From an uncultured Elusimicrobia bacterium (lineage in GTDB: Bacteria > Elusimicrobiota > Elusimicrobia > UBA1565 > UBA9628), in NCBI GenBank assembly GCA_903874575.1, contig CAIQSZ010000181.1:1-8268 (forward strand): DNA of 8,268 nt. Direction: 5' to 3'. How positions within the stretch are numbered: position 1 is the stretch's first letter; the number at the start of each line of letters is the position of its first letter. The notes under the pieces are model-generated. The model ran no database searches and had not been told where the DNA came from. It saw nothing but the letters and a program-made list of their open reading frames with translations. Of the stretch, positions 1 through 6,598 are shown one piece after another. A program made the translations under genes and the position numbers.

Positions 1-906
1 CACGAACATGAAGCCGAGCAGGTCACCGCCCTGGATTTCTAGGCGGGAAACAGCCAGATAGACCAGAACGCACAGGAGCCCGTCGCCGAGGGCTCCCTCG
101 AAGAACGCGTTGCGCGCCCTCACCCGGGACATCTCGCGCGTGTTGCTCTCGATGGCCTGGGCGAGGCGGCGGAAGCGCTCATTCTCGCGGTCCTCGGTCC
201 CGAAGGACTTGATCACGTCGATGCCCTGATGAATCCCGGTCAGCATCGACTTCAGCGACATGTAATGCTGGGAGTGCTTGCCGCCGAGCGCGTAGAGCCG
301 GCGGACCAGGAGCCCCGATACGGCATAACGCAGGGCGCCCAGCGCAGCGACGATCACGGTCAGTTTCCAGGACACGAACAGGGCGATCGACGAGTAGGCG
401 AGGATGGACAGCGCGTTGGCCGCGATGGTGGCGGCGTAGGCGAAGGAATTGCCGACGTAGTCGACCTCGTTTTCCACGGTTTGCGTCAGTTGCGCGCTCG
501 AGCCCGAGGTGAAGTGGAAGATGTGCGACGAGAGAATCCGCGAGAACGCCTCCTCTCGGAGGTCCCGCATCAGGGGGTTGTGTACGGCGGCCGAGAGGAC
601 GGCGACGGCGTACTTGAAGGCCAGCGCCGCCATGATGACGATGAAAATGAGCGCGATGAACGCGCCGACAGACGGGACGATCCCCGCGTAGGAGAGCGTT
701 GCCACCGCGCGGCGGGCGGACGGGTGAGAGAGGAACGCGTCTCCGTTCTGGACGTATTCGATCAGCGGGAAGAAGAGTCCGATTCCCAGGCCTTCGGTGA
801 AGGACGCGCCCAACATCGCTGCGGCCAGCATGGTGATGCGCGCGCGGTAGCGTCCGAGCGTCCCGAGATACGGTCGGACGCGGCCGAGGAATTCCGGGGA
901 GGTCAT
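1..906 (-). CDS. ABC exporter, transmembrane domain (MsbA-like), C-terminal part beyond window
   Basis: Partial gene: 302 codons are present and the frame stays open through position 1. The protein is the membrane half of a fused ABC exporter, the MsbA/PglK-like class that flips lipid-linked sugars or lipids across the inner membrane using ATP. Hydrophobic segments lie at about residues 23-49, 77-106, 154-178, 180-200 and 266-292. Between them is the long cytoplasmic loop with VIKSFGTEDRENERF (231-245), a hallmark of this domain that contacts the nucleotide-binding domain. The ATPase domain (Walker A, signature, Walker B) is not in the window. The ATG at 906-904 overlaps the stop of the upstream transferase gene (ATGA), and a GAGG lies five bases before it (912-915 on the plus strand), which fixes the start. 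As last visible gene of the operon it probably exports the product made by the upstream enzymes; the substrate is inferred from context only. Confidence 0.9.
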   Translation of the reverse strand, partial: MTSPEFLGRVRPYLGTLGRYRARITMLAAAMLGASFTEGLGIGLFFPLIEYVQNGDAFLSHPSARRAVATLSYAGIVPSVGAFIALIFIVIMAALAFKYAVAVLSAAVHNPLMRDLREEAFSRILSSHIFHFTSGSSAQLTQTVENEVDYVGNSFAYAATIAANALSILAYSSIALFVSWKLTVIVAALGALRYAVSGLLVRRLYALGGKHSQHYMSLKSMLTGIHQGIDVIKSFGTEDRENERFRRLAQAIESNTREMSRVRARNAFFEGALGDGLLCVLVYLAVSRLEIQGGDLLGFMFV

Positions 907-2690
907 CCGGGCCTCGCGGGGGCGGCGAGCGGGCGTCTATCCTCGGCGCGGATCTCGTCAAGGCCGTTGCGGATCGCGGATAACCAGGCGTCGGGCCAAT
1001 TGGAATCGGACAAGGCGAAGGTGCGGGTGAATTCTCTGGTCGCCGTGCGCCGTGCGGGGGCGTTCCACCAACGGTCGGGATCCTGGTAGGCGAGCGTTGC
1101 CTGCGCCGCGGCATCCTCGGGCGAGTCGAAGAGCATGCCCGCCGTCTTGAAAGATTCGAAGTAGGGACGAGCGGAAGGCCGGAACGTCCAGGCGTCGGGC
1201 GCCCAGGTCATGATGCAGGGCGCGTCCGCGGCCAAGACCTCAAGCAACGGCGTCGAGGGGCAATCCAGGACGACGATCCTGGCCTCGCGTAGACGCTGTG
1301 AGAACGGGCGGCCGGCGTCGTCGAACCGGATTCCGGGGACGAGATCCTTGAGACGGTCCCGCTGGCGCCAGCCGAAATCGTGCGCATATATGCGCGAGAT
1401 CGCGTTCCCGCGCGCGGGCTCGTCGAGGGATCGGAGCAGGCGGGCCTGGCGATCGATGCACGCGAACGCTCCCGCGCCGTTGGAATCGCGGATCAAGCGG
1501 ATGTTGTGAAGGTCCAGGATGGTCGAGACGAAGAGGAGGTCTTTGCCGGGCGCCCGCGCCCCTCCGCGGGACAGGATCGGGGCCGGCAGGTCGCGCAGAC
1601 GCGGGTCGGGGTCGGTCTTCGACCACCCCCACGCATGGTAGCGGTCGCACTCGGAACGCTCGATGCGCTCCGCGGGGGCATATTCGGCGAGGCCGTACAT
1701 CCCGCCGTGCTGGAAGCCCCAGAGCCGGCTTCCGCGCGCCGAGCAATCGGCCGCGGCGAATTTGGCGGAATCGACATAATGCCAGCCGACCGCGGAAAAA
1801 AATATCTTCGGCGCGCGGGGGATTAGCGAGCGCGTGGCGCGGGCGGCCTCGGAGTAGCCTTCGAGCAGGATCGTCGGGAGCTGCCAGGGCAATGCGGCGA
1901 CGAAGATTCTCTCGAACTCGTCGCGCGCGGGGAGGTCCTTAAGGCCGAGTCGCCGGGAGTCGAAGACGGGCGCGGGCCGCGCCGACGCGGGCAGGTCGGC
2001 GAAATAGGGGAGCGCCTTGAGCTTCGAACCCAGGACGAGGCGCCGCGATTCGGCGCGCTTCGTCTCCAGTTGGCAGAGCAGGACCTGGCCTGCTCCGATA
2101 CGAGTTAGAGCTCCGAGCCCGGATGCCGCCAAGCGCTTCACGAAGGCCCGCGGTCCGGATATTGCCGGCGGCGCGGGCGGAGGTCGAAGGGCCCGCGTCG
2201 GTGAGCCCGGTTTCAGGGAAGCAATGATGTGTGAGAACAACTGGAGATGAAAGCGGTCGCCGAGTTTCAATCGGACGAAATCAGCCGTGTCACGCGGGGT
2301 TTCGTAGCTCGAAGGATCGAGGCGGATGGTCTTCAGAGCGGCGTCAATGCGGAACGCGGCTTCGACATGGACGAGGTGGTCGTACATCTGCTCGACATGG
2401 AACGTGAGCCAGGGATCGAGGAGGATTCTCCAGTAGCGCGGATCGTGGGCCGTGCCGTGAACTTTGTTGAGATGGTTGGTTAGAATGGAGAGAAAACGAT
2501 CGGAGACTTCTTGGCAGTAGGTATTCGCCGCGCGGAAGACTTCGATGTCTTGGAAAGGGTCGGGCAGGAACCGGTGACGGATATCGGCTGCGTCGAGGTC
2601 GTACCCATAGGGGACGCACCAGGGTCCGGGGAAGAGCATCTCCTCGGAGCGGTCCCAGAACTCGCGTAGCGGCGTTACGGCCAGAAACAT
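903..2690 (-). CDS. LIC12162-family transferase (surface sugar transfer)
   Basis: Protein of 595 residues, close to the usual length of the LIC12162 family, putative transferases found in O-antigen and other surface carbohydrate loci. Matching signatures: the N-terminal block MLFPGPWCVPY (residues 18-28, compare the family's LGEWC.LY), GFQHGGMYG (325-333, compare GQHGGNYG), AWGWS (353-357), and VVLDCPSTPLLEVLA (473-487), which resembles the acidic donor-binding end of a GT-B-like fold. No membrane segment or signal peptide is evident, so it should act in the cytoplasm or at the inner membrane face. The ATG at 2690 was chosen because the family begins almost directly with this motif; the frame is open up to 2741, but that would add 17 low-complexity residues inside the upstream gene. 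A GAGG sits 13 bases ahead, rather far. It starts 5 bases after the cytidylyltransferase stop, so that enzyme may supply its donor. Donor and acceptor are not determinable from sequence. Confidence 0.85.
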   Translation of the reverse strand: MFLAVTPLREFWDRSEEMLFPGPWCVPYGYDLDAADIRHRFLPDPFQDIEVFRAANTYCQEVSDRFLSILTNHLNKVHGTAHDPRYWRILLDPWLTFHVEQMYDHLVHVEAAFRIDAALKTIRLDPSSYETPRDTADFVRLKLGDRFHLQLFSHIIASLKPGSPTRALRPPPAPPAISGPRAFVKRLAASGLGALTRIGAGQVLLCQLETKRAESRRLVLGSKLKALPYFADLPASARPAPVFDSRRLGLKDLPARDEFERIFVAALPWQLPTILLEGYSEAARATRSLIPRAPKIFFSAVGWHYVDSAKFAAADCSARGSRLWGFQHGGMYGLAEYAPAERIERSECDRYHAWGWSKTDPDPRLRDLPAPILSRGGARAPGKDLLFVSTILDLHNIRLIRDSNGAGAFACIDRQARLLRSLDEPARGNAISRIYAHDFGWRQRDRLKDLVPGIRFDDAGRPFSQRLREARIVVLDCPSTPLLEVLAADAPCIMTWAPDAWTFRPSARPYFESFKTAGMLFDSPEDAAAQATLAYQDPDRWWNAPARRTATREFTRTFALSDSNWPDAWLSAIRNGLDEIRAEDRRPLAAPARPG

Positions 2691-2695
2691 GGACT

Positions 2696-3427
2696 TCAGC
2701 GGACCTCGCGTTGACCCACGTGGCGGTTGAGCTCGAGCCAATCGGGATGCGCGTCGAGGAGGGCGACCGCCTCGTGCCAGGTGAAGTCGTCGCGCCCGAG
2801 GTCGGCATAAATCCGGCGCGTGAGCTCGAAGTCCTCCGGGGTGTCGACGGTCAGGCGTAGGGCGGAGTGGTCCCGGTGGTCGGCGATTCTCCGGAGCTTA
2901 AAGAGCTCCGGGTGCCTGTAGAGGTACGGCGTCACGTGTTCCCGCCAGGAGGGATCGCGATCTTCCCTCCACGCGCGCTCGAGCGCCGCGAACGAGAAGA
3001 CCTCGACATCCAGCCCGCGCGGGAAGGTGTGCGGCGGCAAGGTGTTGCTGGCGTAGTCGACCGGCGCTCCTTCGCGGAAGGACCCGATGACGCGGTCGAT
3101 GAGCTCCGGGTCGGTCAGGGGGCAGTCGCAGGTGATCCGTACGACGGTGCCCGCCGCGTGGATTTTCGCGGCCTGGTAGTAGCGGTCGAGCAGGTCGGTC
3201 GGGCTTCCTCTGTAGAACGGCCAGCCGTGCCGCGTGCAGAGACCGGCGATGGCATCGTCGCTGGAGTCCGTCGTCGTCGCGACCACGACGCGGTCAAGGC
3301 CCTTCGCTCTCCGTGTCCGCGTGACGACGCGCGCGATCATCGGCTCGCCTTCCAAGTCCTTCAGGACCTTGCCGGGTAGACGCTCGCTACCCATCCGGGC
3401 CTGGAGAATGGCGACCGAGCCGCTCAC
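2696..3427 (-). CDS. spsF: SpsF-type cytidylyltransferase (CTP:sugar-acid activation)
   Basis: Protein of 243 residues, the normal length for SpsF-like members of the CMP-KDO/CMP-sialate synthetase superfamily, which transfer CMP or a related nucleotidyl group to a sugar. The nucleotide-binding loop AILQARMGSERLPGK spans residues 6-20. RITCDCPLTDPELID (97-111) carries the metal/nucleotide acidic motif, FPRGLDVEVF (135-144) the substrate loop, and LTVDTPEDF (192-200) the C-terminal Asp motif. The start is a GTG at 3427-3425 whose last bases form the stop of the upstream gene (GTGA), with GGGAG about ten bases ahead. This places the N-terminus right at the family's conserved start; reading the open frame back to 3727 would add about 100 arginine- and proline-rich residues that resemble no family member. 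Together with a LIC12162 transferase it suggests a CMP-activated nonulosonate or similar acid sugar, but the substrate is inferred. The symbol reflects family, not proven identity. Confidence 0.9.
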   Translation of the reverse strand: MSGSVAILQARMGSERLPGKVLKDLEGEPMIARVVTRTRRAKGLDRVVVATTTDSSDDAIAGLCTRHGWPFYRGSPTDLLDRYYQAAKIHAAGTVVRITCDCPLTDPELIDRVIGSFREGAPVDYASNTLPPHTFPRGLDVEVFSFAALERAWREDRDPSWREHVTPYLYRHPELFKLRRIADHRDHSALRLTVDTPEDFELTRRIYADLGRDDFTWHEAVALLDAHPDWLELNRHVGQREVR

Positions 3428-4809
3428 CTGCGGGCTCCCTGGGGAGCGAGCGCACCTTCGATGGCGCGGCGCAGGAGCAGCGGGTCCTTGCCTTTGCCGG
3501 GCCCTCGGAGGACGAGTCCGACGAGGAAGTGCAGAGCTTTCAGATTGCCTTCGAGGCACTGCTTCGCGTTCTTGGGGTGTTCGGCTACGACGGCCTCGGC
3601 CAAGCGGAGATACTCGGGCGGCAGGGAGACATACTTCGTTTGTTGAGGTTCTGTCGCGGGTTTTTGGGGGCGGTCCAATAGTTCGAGCAGAGTTCGGCCG
3701 TCCGCGCTGCGCGGAGTGGTCGTCCAAAGATAACGGGCTTCGAAGCGCTTACTGCGCGACGCCTGCTCGTAGCGCCAGTGTTCGGCCGAATAGAAGCGTT
3801 CCGCGAGGAAGAAGGGGGCCGTGGCGCCGCCGAACCCATACTTGAAGTGGCTGATGTCCTGGTTCTTCTTTTCGGGAAAATCGTGGGGGAGTGTGCCGAA
3901 GTGCTGGGCACCGATGTCGTAGAACTCGATGCCGTGGCTGCGCATCCACAGCATCGCCTCCCATTCGATCAAATGACGGATGGGGAGGTGTTTGTACTCC
4001 GGTTCGTTGCACGCGGACAGACCGTAGCAGGCGCCTTTGTGGGTGAGGTAGAGTTCGAATCCCGCGGGGACGCCCTCTTTGGTCAGGGCCTCCACGACGA
4101 AACCCTGGCCCGATTGGATCCATTTCCGCATCAGATCGAACGTCGCTTGGGGTCGGGTGATCCTGCCGGCGGCGCGGGCGTGCATCCGCGCGTACTCTTC
4201 GAATTTTTCGTTGGTGAGGGATGAGCCGGCATGTATATGCGTCTGGAAAATCTCTCGGCCCTTCTCGATGCTGCGTAGGTGGTTTCGCCGGAGTCCGTGG
4301 CGAAGCTCCGTTCGGGGTAGACGCAGATCGATTATCTGCGTGTTAATCGAACAATCGATGAATCCGTTCCTCAACATGAAATTGTACGGAGCGTATCGCG
4401 CGTTTAACGCGGCTGGGCGCAGAGGATCGATCTGGAAACGGGAATAGGAGACGCCGAGTTCCTCGGCGATGTCGTCGATGGCAGCGAAGATGAAGTCGAT
4501 GACGTCGTCTCGCTCAGTGGGGGAGAGGCCTGCGGCGAGCGCTGGCGCAGGCAACGGGAGTCCGCTCATGGTGAAGGCCTTCCAGTGATAGGCTCCTTCC
4601 TCGTGGTGGGTCAGGACTAAGGGGATGATGGCCACCACTTTCGATTCGCGGTAGCAGAGGAAGTTGAGCGGGCGCGGCCGAAGACCCCGATGATAGGCAT
4701 TGTTGTACGCGAGCCAGTCGGTCGTGTGCCAGAACCAGGCGTCCGGGCTTGTGCGGCAAAACTCATCCCAGACTTTGTTTAGGTCGCAAGTGAGAGGGCG
4801 GGCTTCCAT
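3424..4809 (-). CDS. FemAB/GNAT-type acyltransferase fused to a GatB/YqeY-like C-terminal domain
   Basis: Protein of 461 residues. Residues 1-350 look like a FemAB-type double-GNAT protein: an N-terminal WFWHTTDWLAYNNAYH (25-40), a basic RHGLRRNHLRSIEKG segment (170-184) like the FemAB 'nlrrnirrA' region, and a second GNAT core with GQGFVVEALTKEGVPAGFELYL (234-255), GLSACNEPEYKHLPIRHLIEWEAMLWMRSHGIEFYDIG (263-300). FemX and MurM relatives use aminoacyl-tRNA to add amino acids to cell-wall precursors; other relatives use acyl-CoA or act in exopolysaccharide loci. After a linker, residues about 400-453 match the C-terminal GatB/YqeY domain: VVAEHPK, then KALHFLVGLVLR, GKGKDP and a final leucine-rich helix. 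That domain is tied to tRNA in amidotransferase GatB. The ATG at 4809 is 12 bases after the methyltransferase stop, with only a weak GGAAA ahead. Function inferred: addition of an amino acid (or other acyl group) to a sugar or glycolipid. The acceptor is unknown. Confidence 0.8.
   Translation of the reverse strand: MEARPLTCDLNKVWDEFCRTSPDAWFWHTTDWLAYNNAYHRGLRPRPLNFLCYRESKVVAIIPLVLTHHEEGAYHWKAFTMSGLPLPAPALAAGLSPTERDDVIDFIFAAIDDIAEELGVSYSRFQIDPLRPAALNARYAPYNFMLRNGFIDCSINTQIIDLRLPRTELRHGLRRNHLRSIEKGREIFQTHIHAGSSLTNEKFEEYARMHARAAGRITRPQATFDLMRKWIQSGQGFVVEALTKEGVPAGFELYLTHKGACYGLSACNEPEYKHLPIRHLIEWEAMLWMRSHGIEFYDIGAQHFGTLPHDFPEKKNQDISHFKYGFGGATAPFFLAERFYSAEHWRYEQASRSKRFEARYLWTTTPRSADGRTLLELLDRPQKPATEPQQTKYVSLPPEYLRLAEAVVAEHPKNAKQCLEGNLKALHFLVGLVLRGPGKGKDPLLLRRAIEGALAPQGARR
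3451..3612 (-). other. GatB/YqeY-like domain encoded at the 3' end of the FemAB-type gene
   Basis: The stretch encodes residues about 400-453 of the acyltransferase. It follows, position by position, the family pattern remembered for GatB tails: a short VIAENPK-like helix (here VVAEHPK, 407-413), a Gly then a Lys-Ala-Leu stretch (GNLKALHFLVG, 421-431), a basic GKGKDP turn (438-443), and an alpha-helix ending in Leu (454). In GatB this helical tail contacts tRNA during amidation of misacylated tRNA; YqeY is a stand-alone protein with the same fold. The assignment rests on reading, not on a profile search. Confidence 0.7.
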
Positions 4810-4821
4810 GGGTATTTCCGG

Positions 4822-5577
4822 TCAGAACCTGAAACGATAGTCGACGCAGGTGTTTGCGAACGGATGCCACGAATCCTGTTCGAGACGAGTGTACTCCTTA
4901 ACGCCGAGGCGCTCCGCCATCTCTTCGATCTCATCGCGACGGAATAGCGTCGGGGCGATCCCTTCTTGGATCGCCCCATACCGCAACAGCCATCTCCGGA
5001 TGCGACCGAGCAACGAGAACTTGAGATCGCGCATCCGGAACCCCTTCCGGTTCTTTTGCTCTGTTAGGAATCTATCATAAAGTTCGATTTCCCGGACTTC
5101 TCCGATGAAGATCAGCCCGTGGCCGCCTTCCAGGAGGCCGATGAATGAACGCAGCAACGCCTCGAGTTCATGGACGTCGTTGAGGAAGTGCACGACGCTG
5201 TAGCAGAGGATCTTGTCGAAGCGATGCGGGAACTTGGCGGCTCCGAGCCGAGTCAAGTCGACGACCTGATAGTCGGCATTGGCGAGTTTCTTGTTGCGTA
5301 CTCGTGCTCGTTCGATCGCTCGCTCTGACGCATCCACGCCGGTCAGCTTCGCGGCGTTTCGGGCGAGAGGCGCGTGATATATCCCGACGTTGCAGCCGGC
5401 GTCCAGGACGCGGTCCTTGGCCGTGATGTCCATCTCTTTGACTAAGAAGTCGCCGAGCTTTTTCGCGTATCCGAAGGCGCTGGAGACATGGCGGCCCGAG
5501 GATAAAATGTCCAGGGGACTGATCCGCGCGGTCTCGTCATAGTTGGCGACGATTCGCCGGTTCTTATCGCTGCCCAT
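4822..5577 (-). CDS. Class I SAM-dependent methyltransferase
   Basis: Protein of 251 residues with a Rossmann-type methyltransferase core. Motif I is VLDAGCNVGIY (57-67), binding S-adenosylmethionine; its third glycine is Asn, a variant seen in other members. The acidic end of strand 2 is GVDAS (80-84), the adenine-side Asp lies in DYQVVDL (102-108), and FDKILCYSVVHFL (120-132) is motif IV/post-IV. The C-terminal third (about 160-251) is a basic, helical region that probably selects the substrate. Start: ATG at 5577, eight bases after a GGAG (5586-5589 on the plus strand), overlapping the aminotransferase upstream by 14 bases, so the two are translationally coupled. In this locus it most likely O- or N-methylates a sugar, possibly the amino group installed by the aminotransferases. 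Small-molecule, lipid or protein substrates cannot be excluded. The gene is visibly poorer in G+C than the aminotransferase genes, with AT-rich runs around 5050-5090. Confidence 0.85.
   Translation of the reverse strand: MGSDKNRRIVANYDETARISPLDILSSGRHVSSAFGYAKKLGDFLVKEMDITAKDRVLDAGCNVGIYHAPLARNAAKLTGVDASERAIERARVRNKKLANADYQVVDLTRLGAAKFPHRFDKILCYSVVHFLNDVHELEALLRSFIGLLEGGHGLIFIGEVREIELYDRFLTEQKNRKGFRMRDLKFSLLGRIRRWLLRYGAIQEGIAPTLFRRDEIEEMAERLGVKEYTRLEQDSWHPFANTCVDYRFRF
4952..4977 (-). repeat. Perfect 10-bp hairpin inside the methyltransferase gene
   Basis: Arms GGGGCGATCC (4952-4961) and GGATCGCCCC (4968-4977) are exact reverse complements around a 6-base loop. It lies inside coding sequence for YGAIQEGIAPT, near the 3' end of the gene. 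In the transcribed (minus) direction it is followed by GACGCTATTC, with no T-run, so it is not a factor-independent terminator. It could slow or protect the operon mRNA, or be chance. Confidence 0.6.
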
Positions 5578-6598
5578 TGTGGCTTCTCCATTCCGTGCGG
5601 ACGATGTCGATGATGGTCCCTAGTTGGTCCGAGTTCAGGCCTTGATGGATGGGGAGTGGGACGCAGGGGACGAATCTCGGCTCAAAGACGTTGCGGGTTG
5701 CGTCGAAGCGGTAAACCCCCGTCTCCACGCCGCAGGCGGTCAGCCTCGCGGCGAGACGCGAGAGGAAATCGGGAGGGGCGAACAACGGCGCGAGGTATGG
5801 GACTGCGTCGCTCTCAAGGCCCTGGAAGAAGGGCGTGTCGCCGAACTCCCTGAGAAGGCGCCGGTAGTTCCCGCGGCGCGAGGCGACCGCGCCGCCGGCG
5901 AGGTCATTCGTCACGCGGGCCAGGTCGCGGGGGTCGATGCGGCGTCCATACTCGCTGAGAGCGTAGGTCAGTTCTTGGAAGCGCTGCGTCCCGGAGCCGG
6001 GGAAGGAATCGGCGAGCGAACGCGCAACGTTAGAAAGGCGGCCGATCCAGGGCTCGTCCTCAAGGAAATATTCCGCGCAGAAAGCCTTGAGTTCGGCGTC
6101 GTGGACCGTGAGTGCGCCGCCCAGGACGGTTCCGAACATCTTCGGGAGGCTGAAGATGCTGGCGACGCCGGCGGCTCCCATGCCATACGGCGAAGGGGCG
6201 TCGAAGACGCAATTGACGGCGTTCTCGATCAGGAAGAGACCCCGGTCGCGGCAGCGCTGGGCGATTTCGTCCAGGCGTTGAGGAAAGCCGTACTGATGGT
6301 AGACCAGGACGCCCCGCAGGGACGGGGTGTCCTGGCTCGTCGGGAAGCAGACCTTGTGGACGGCGTTGAGGAGGCTTGTGCAGACCCATTGGGGCATCAG
6401 TATCTCCCCGTTCTTGTCGGGCAACGCCCCCGTCCGCCGGAGGTGGAGGAGGACGGGGCGCAGGGCGCTGCGCGCCGTGGAGGTCCAATGGACGGTCGAC
6501 CGTCCGGAAGGGTCGAGCGCCAGCCCGGGCTTGACGGAGGTTCCGGGGACCTCCCGGCTCGGGGCTCGGGGCGGTGCCCAGGCCAGCCGGGCGCTCAT
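5564..6598 (-). CDS. Divergent DegT/DnrJ-family PLP protein, paralogue B (Asn in place of the PLP-ring Asp)
   Basis: Protein of 344 residues of the DegT/DnrJ/EryC1/StrS sugar aminotransferase family, which swaps a keto group on a nucleotide-sugar for an amino group with PLP. VYHQYGFPQRLDEIAQRC (99-116) and the end segment GVYRFDATRNVFEPRFVPC (294-312) match its neighbour closely, so the two are tandem paralogues. The Schiff-base lysine is retained in FSLPKMFGTVLGGAL (149-163, Lys153). The segment LIENAVN (123-129) corresponds to VVEDCAH in the neighbour: Asp, the residue expected to contact the pyridine nitrogen, is Asn126, and the His is Asn129. Activity may therefore be altered, or the protein may act as partner subunit in a heterodimer; both are inference. 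The ATG at 6598 overlaps the upstream stop (ATGA) and is preceded by GGAGG, which rules out the longer open frame to 6676. Confidence 0.85.
   Translation of the reverse strand: MSARLAWAPPRAPSREVPGTSVKPGLALDPSGRSTVHWTSTARSALRPVLLHLRRTGALPDKNGEILMPQWVCTSLLNAVHKVCFPTSQDTPSLRGVLVYHQYGFPQRLDEIAQRCRDRGLFLIENAVNCVFDAPSPYGMGAAGVASIFSLPKMFGTVLGGALTVHDAELKAFCAEYFLEDEPWIGRLSNVARSLADSFPGSGTQRFQELTYALSEYGRRIDPRDLARVTNDLAGGAVASRRGNYRRLLREFGDTPFFQGLESDAVPYLAPLFAPPDFLSRLAARLTACGVETGVYRFDATRNVFEPRFVPCVPLPIHQGLNSDQLGTIIDIVRTEWRSHNGQR

Noticed and set aside
229..1089. Rightward open frame of 286 codons opposite the ABC exporter
   Set aside because: The product is a charged Arg/Glu/Gly-rich sequence without family features, while the opposite strand encodes a clear ABC membrane domain.
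3428..3727. N-terminal extension of the cytidylyltransferase to an ATG at 3727
   Set aside because: The extra 100 residues are Arg/Pro-rich, lie wholly inside the acyltransferase gene, and precede the conserved ILQARMGS start; the GTG at 3427 has a ribosome binding site and a GTGA overlap.
4952..4977. Factor-independent terminator at the hairpin
   Set aside because: No T-run follows in the direction of transcription and it lies inside an intact coding region.
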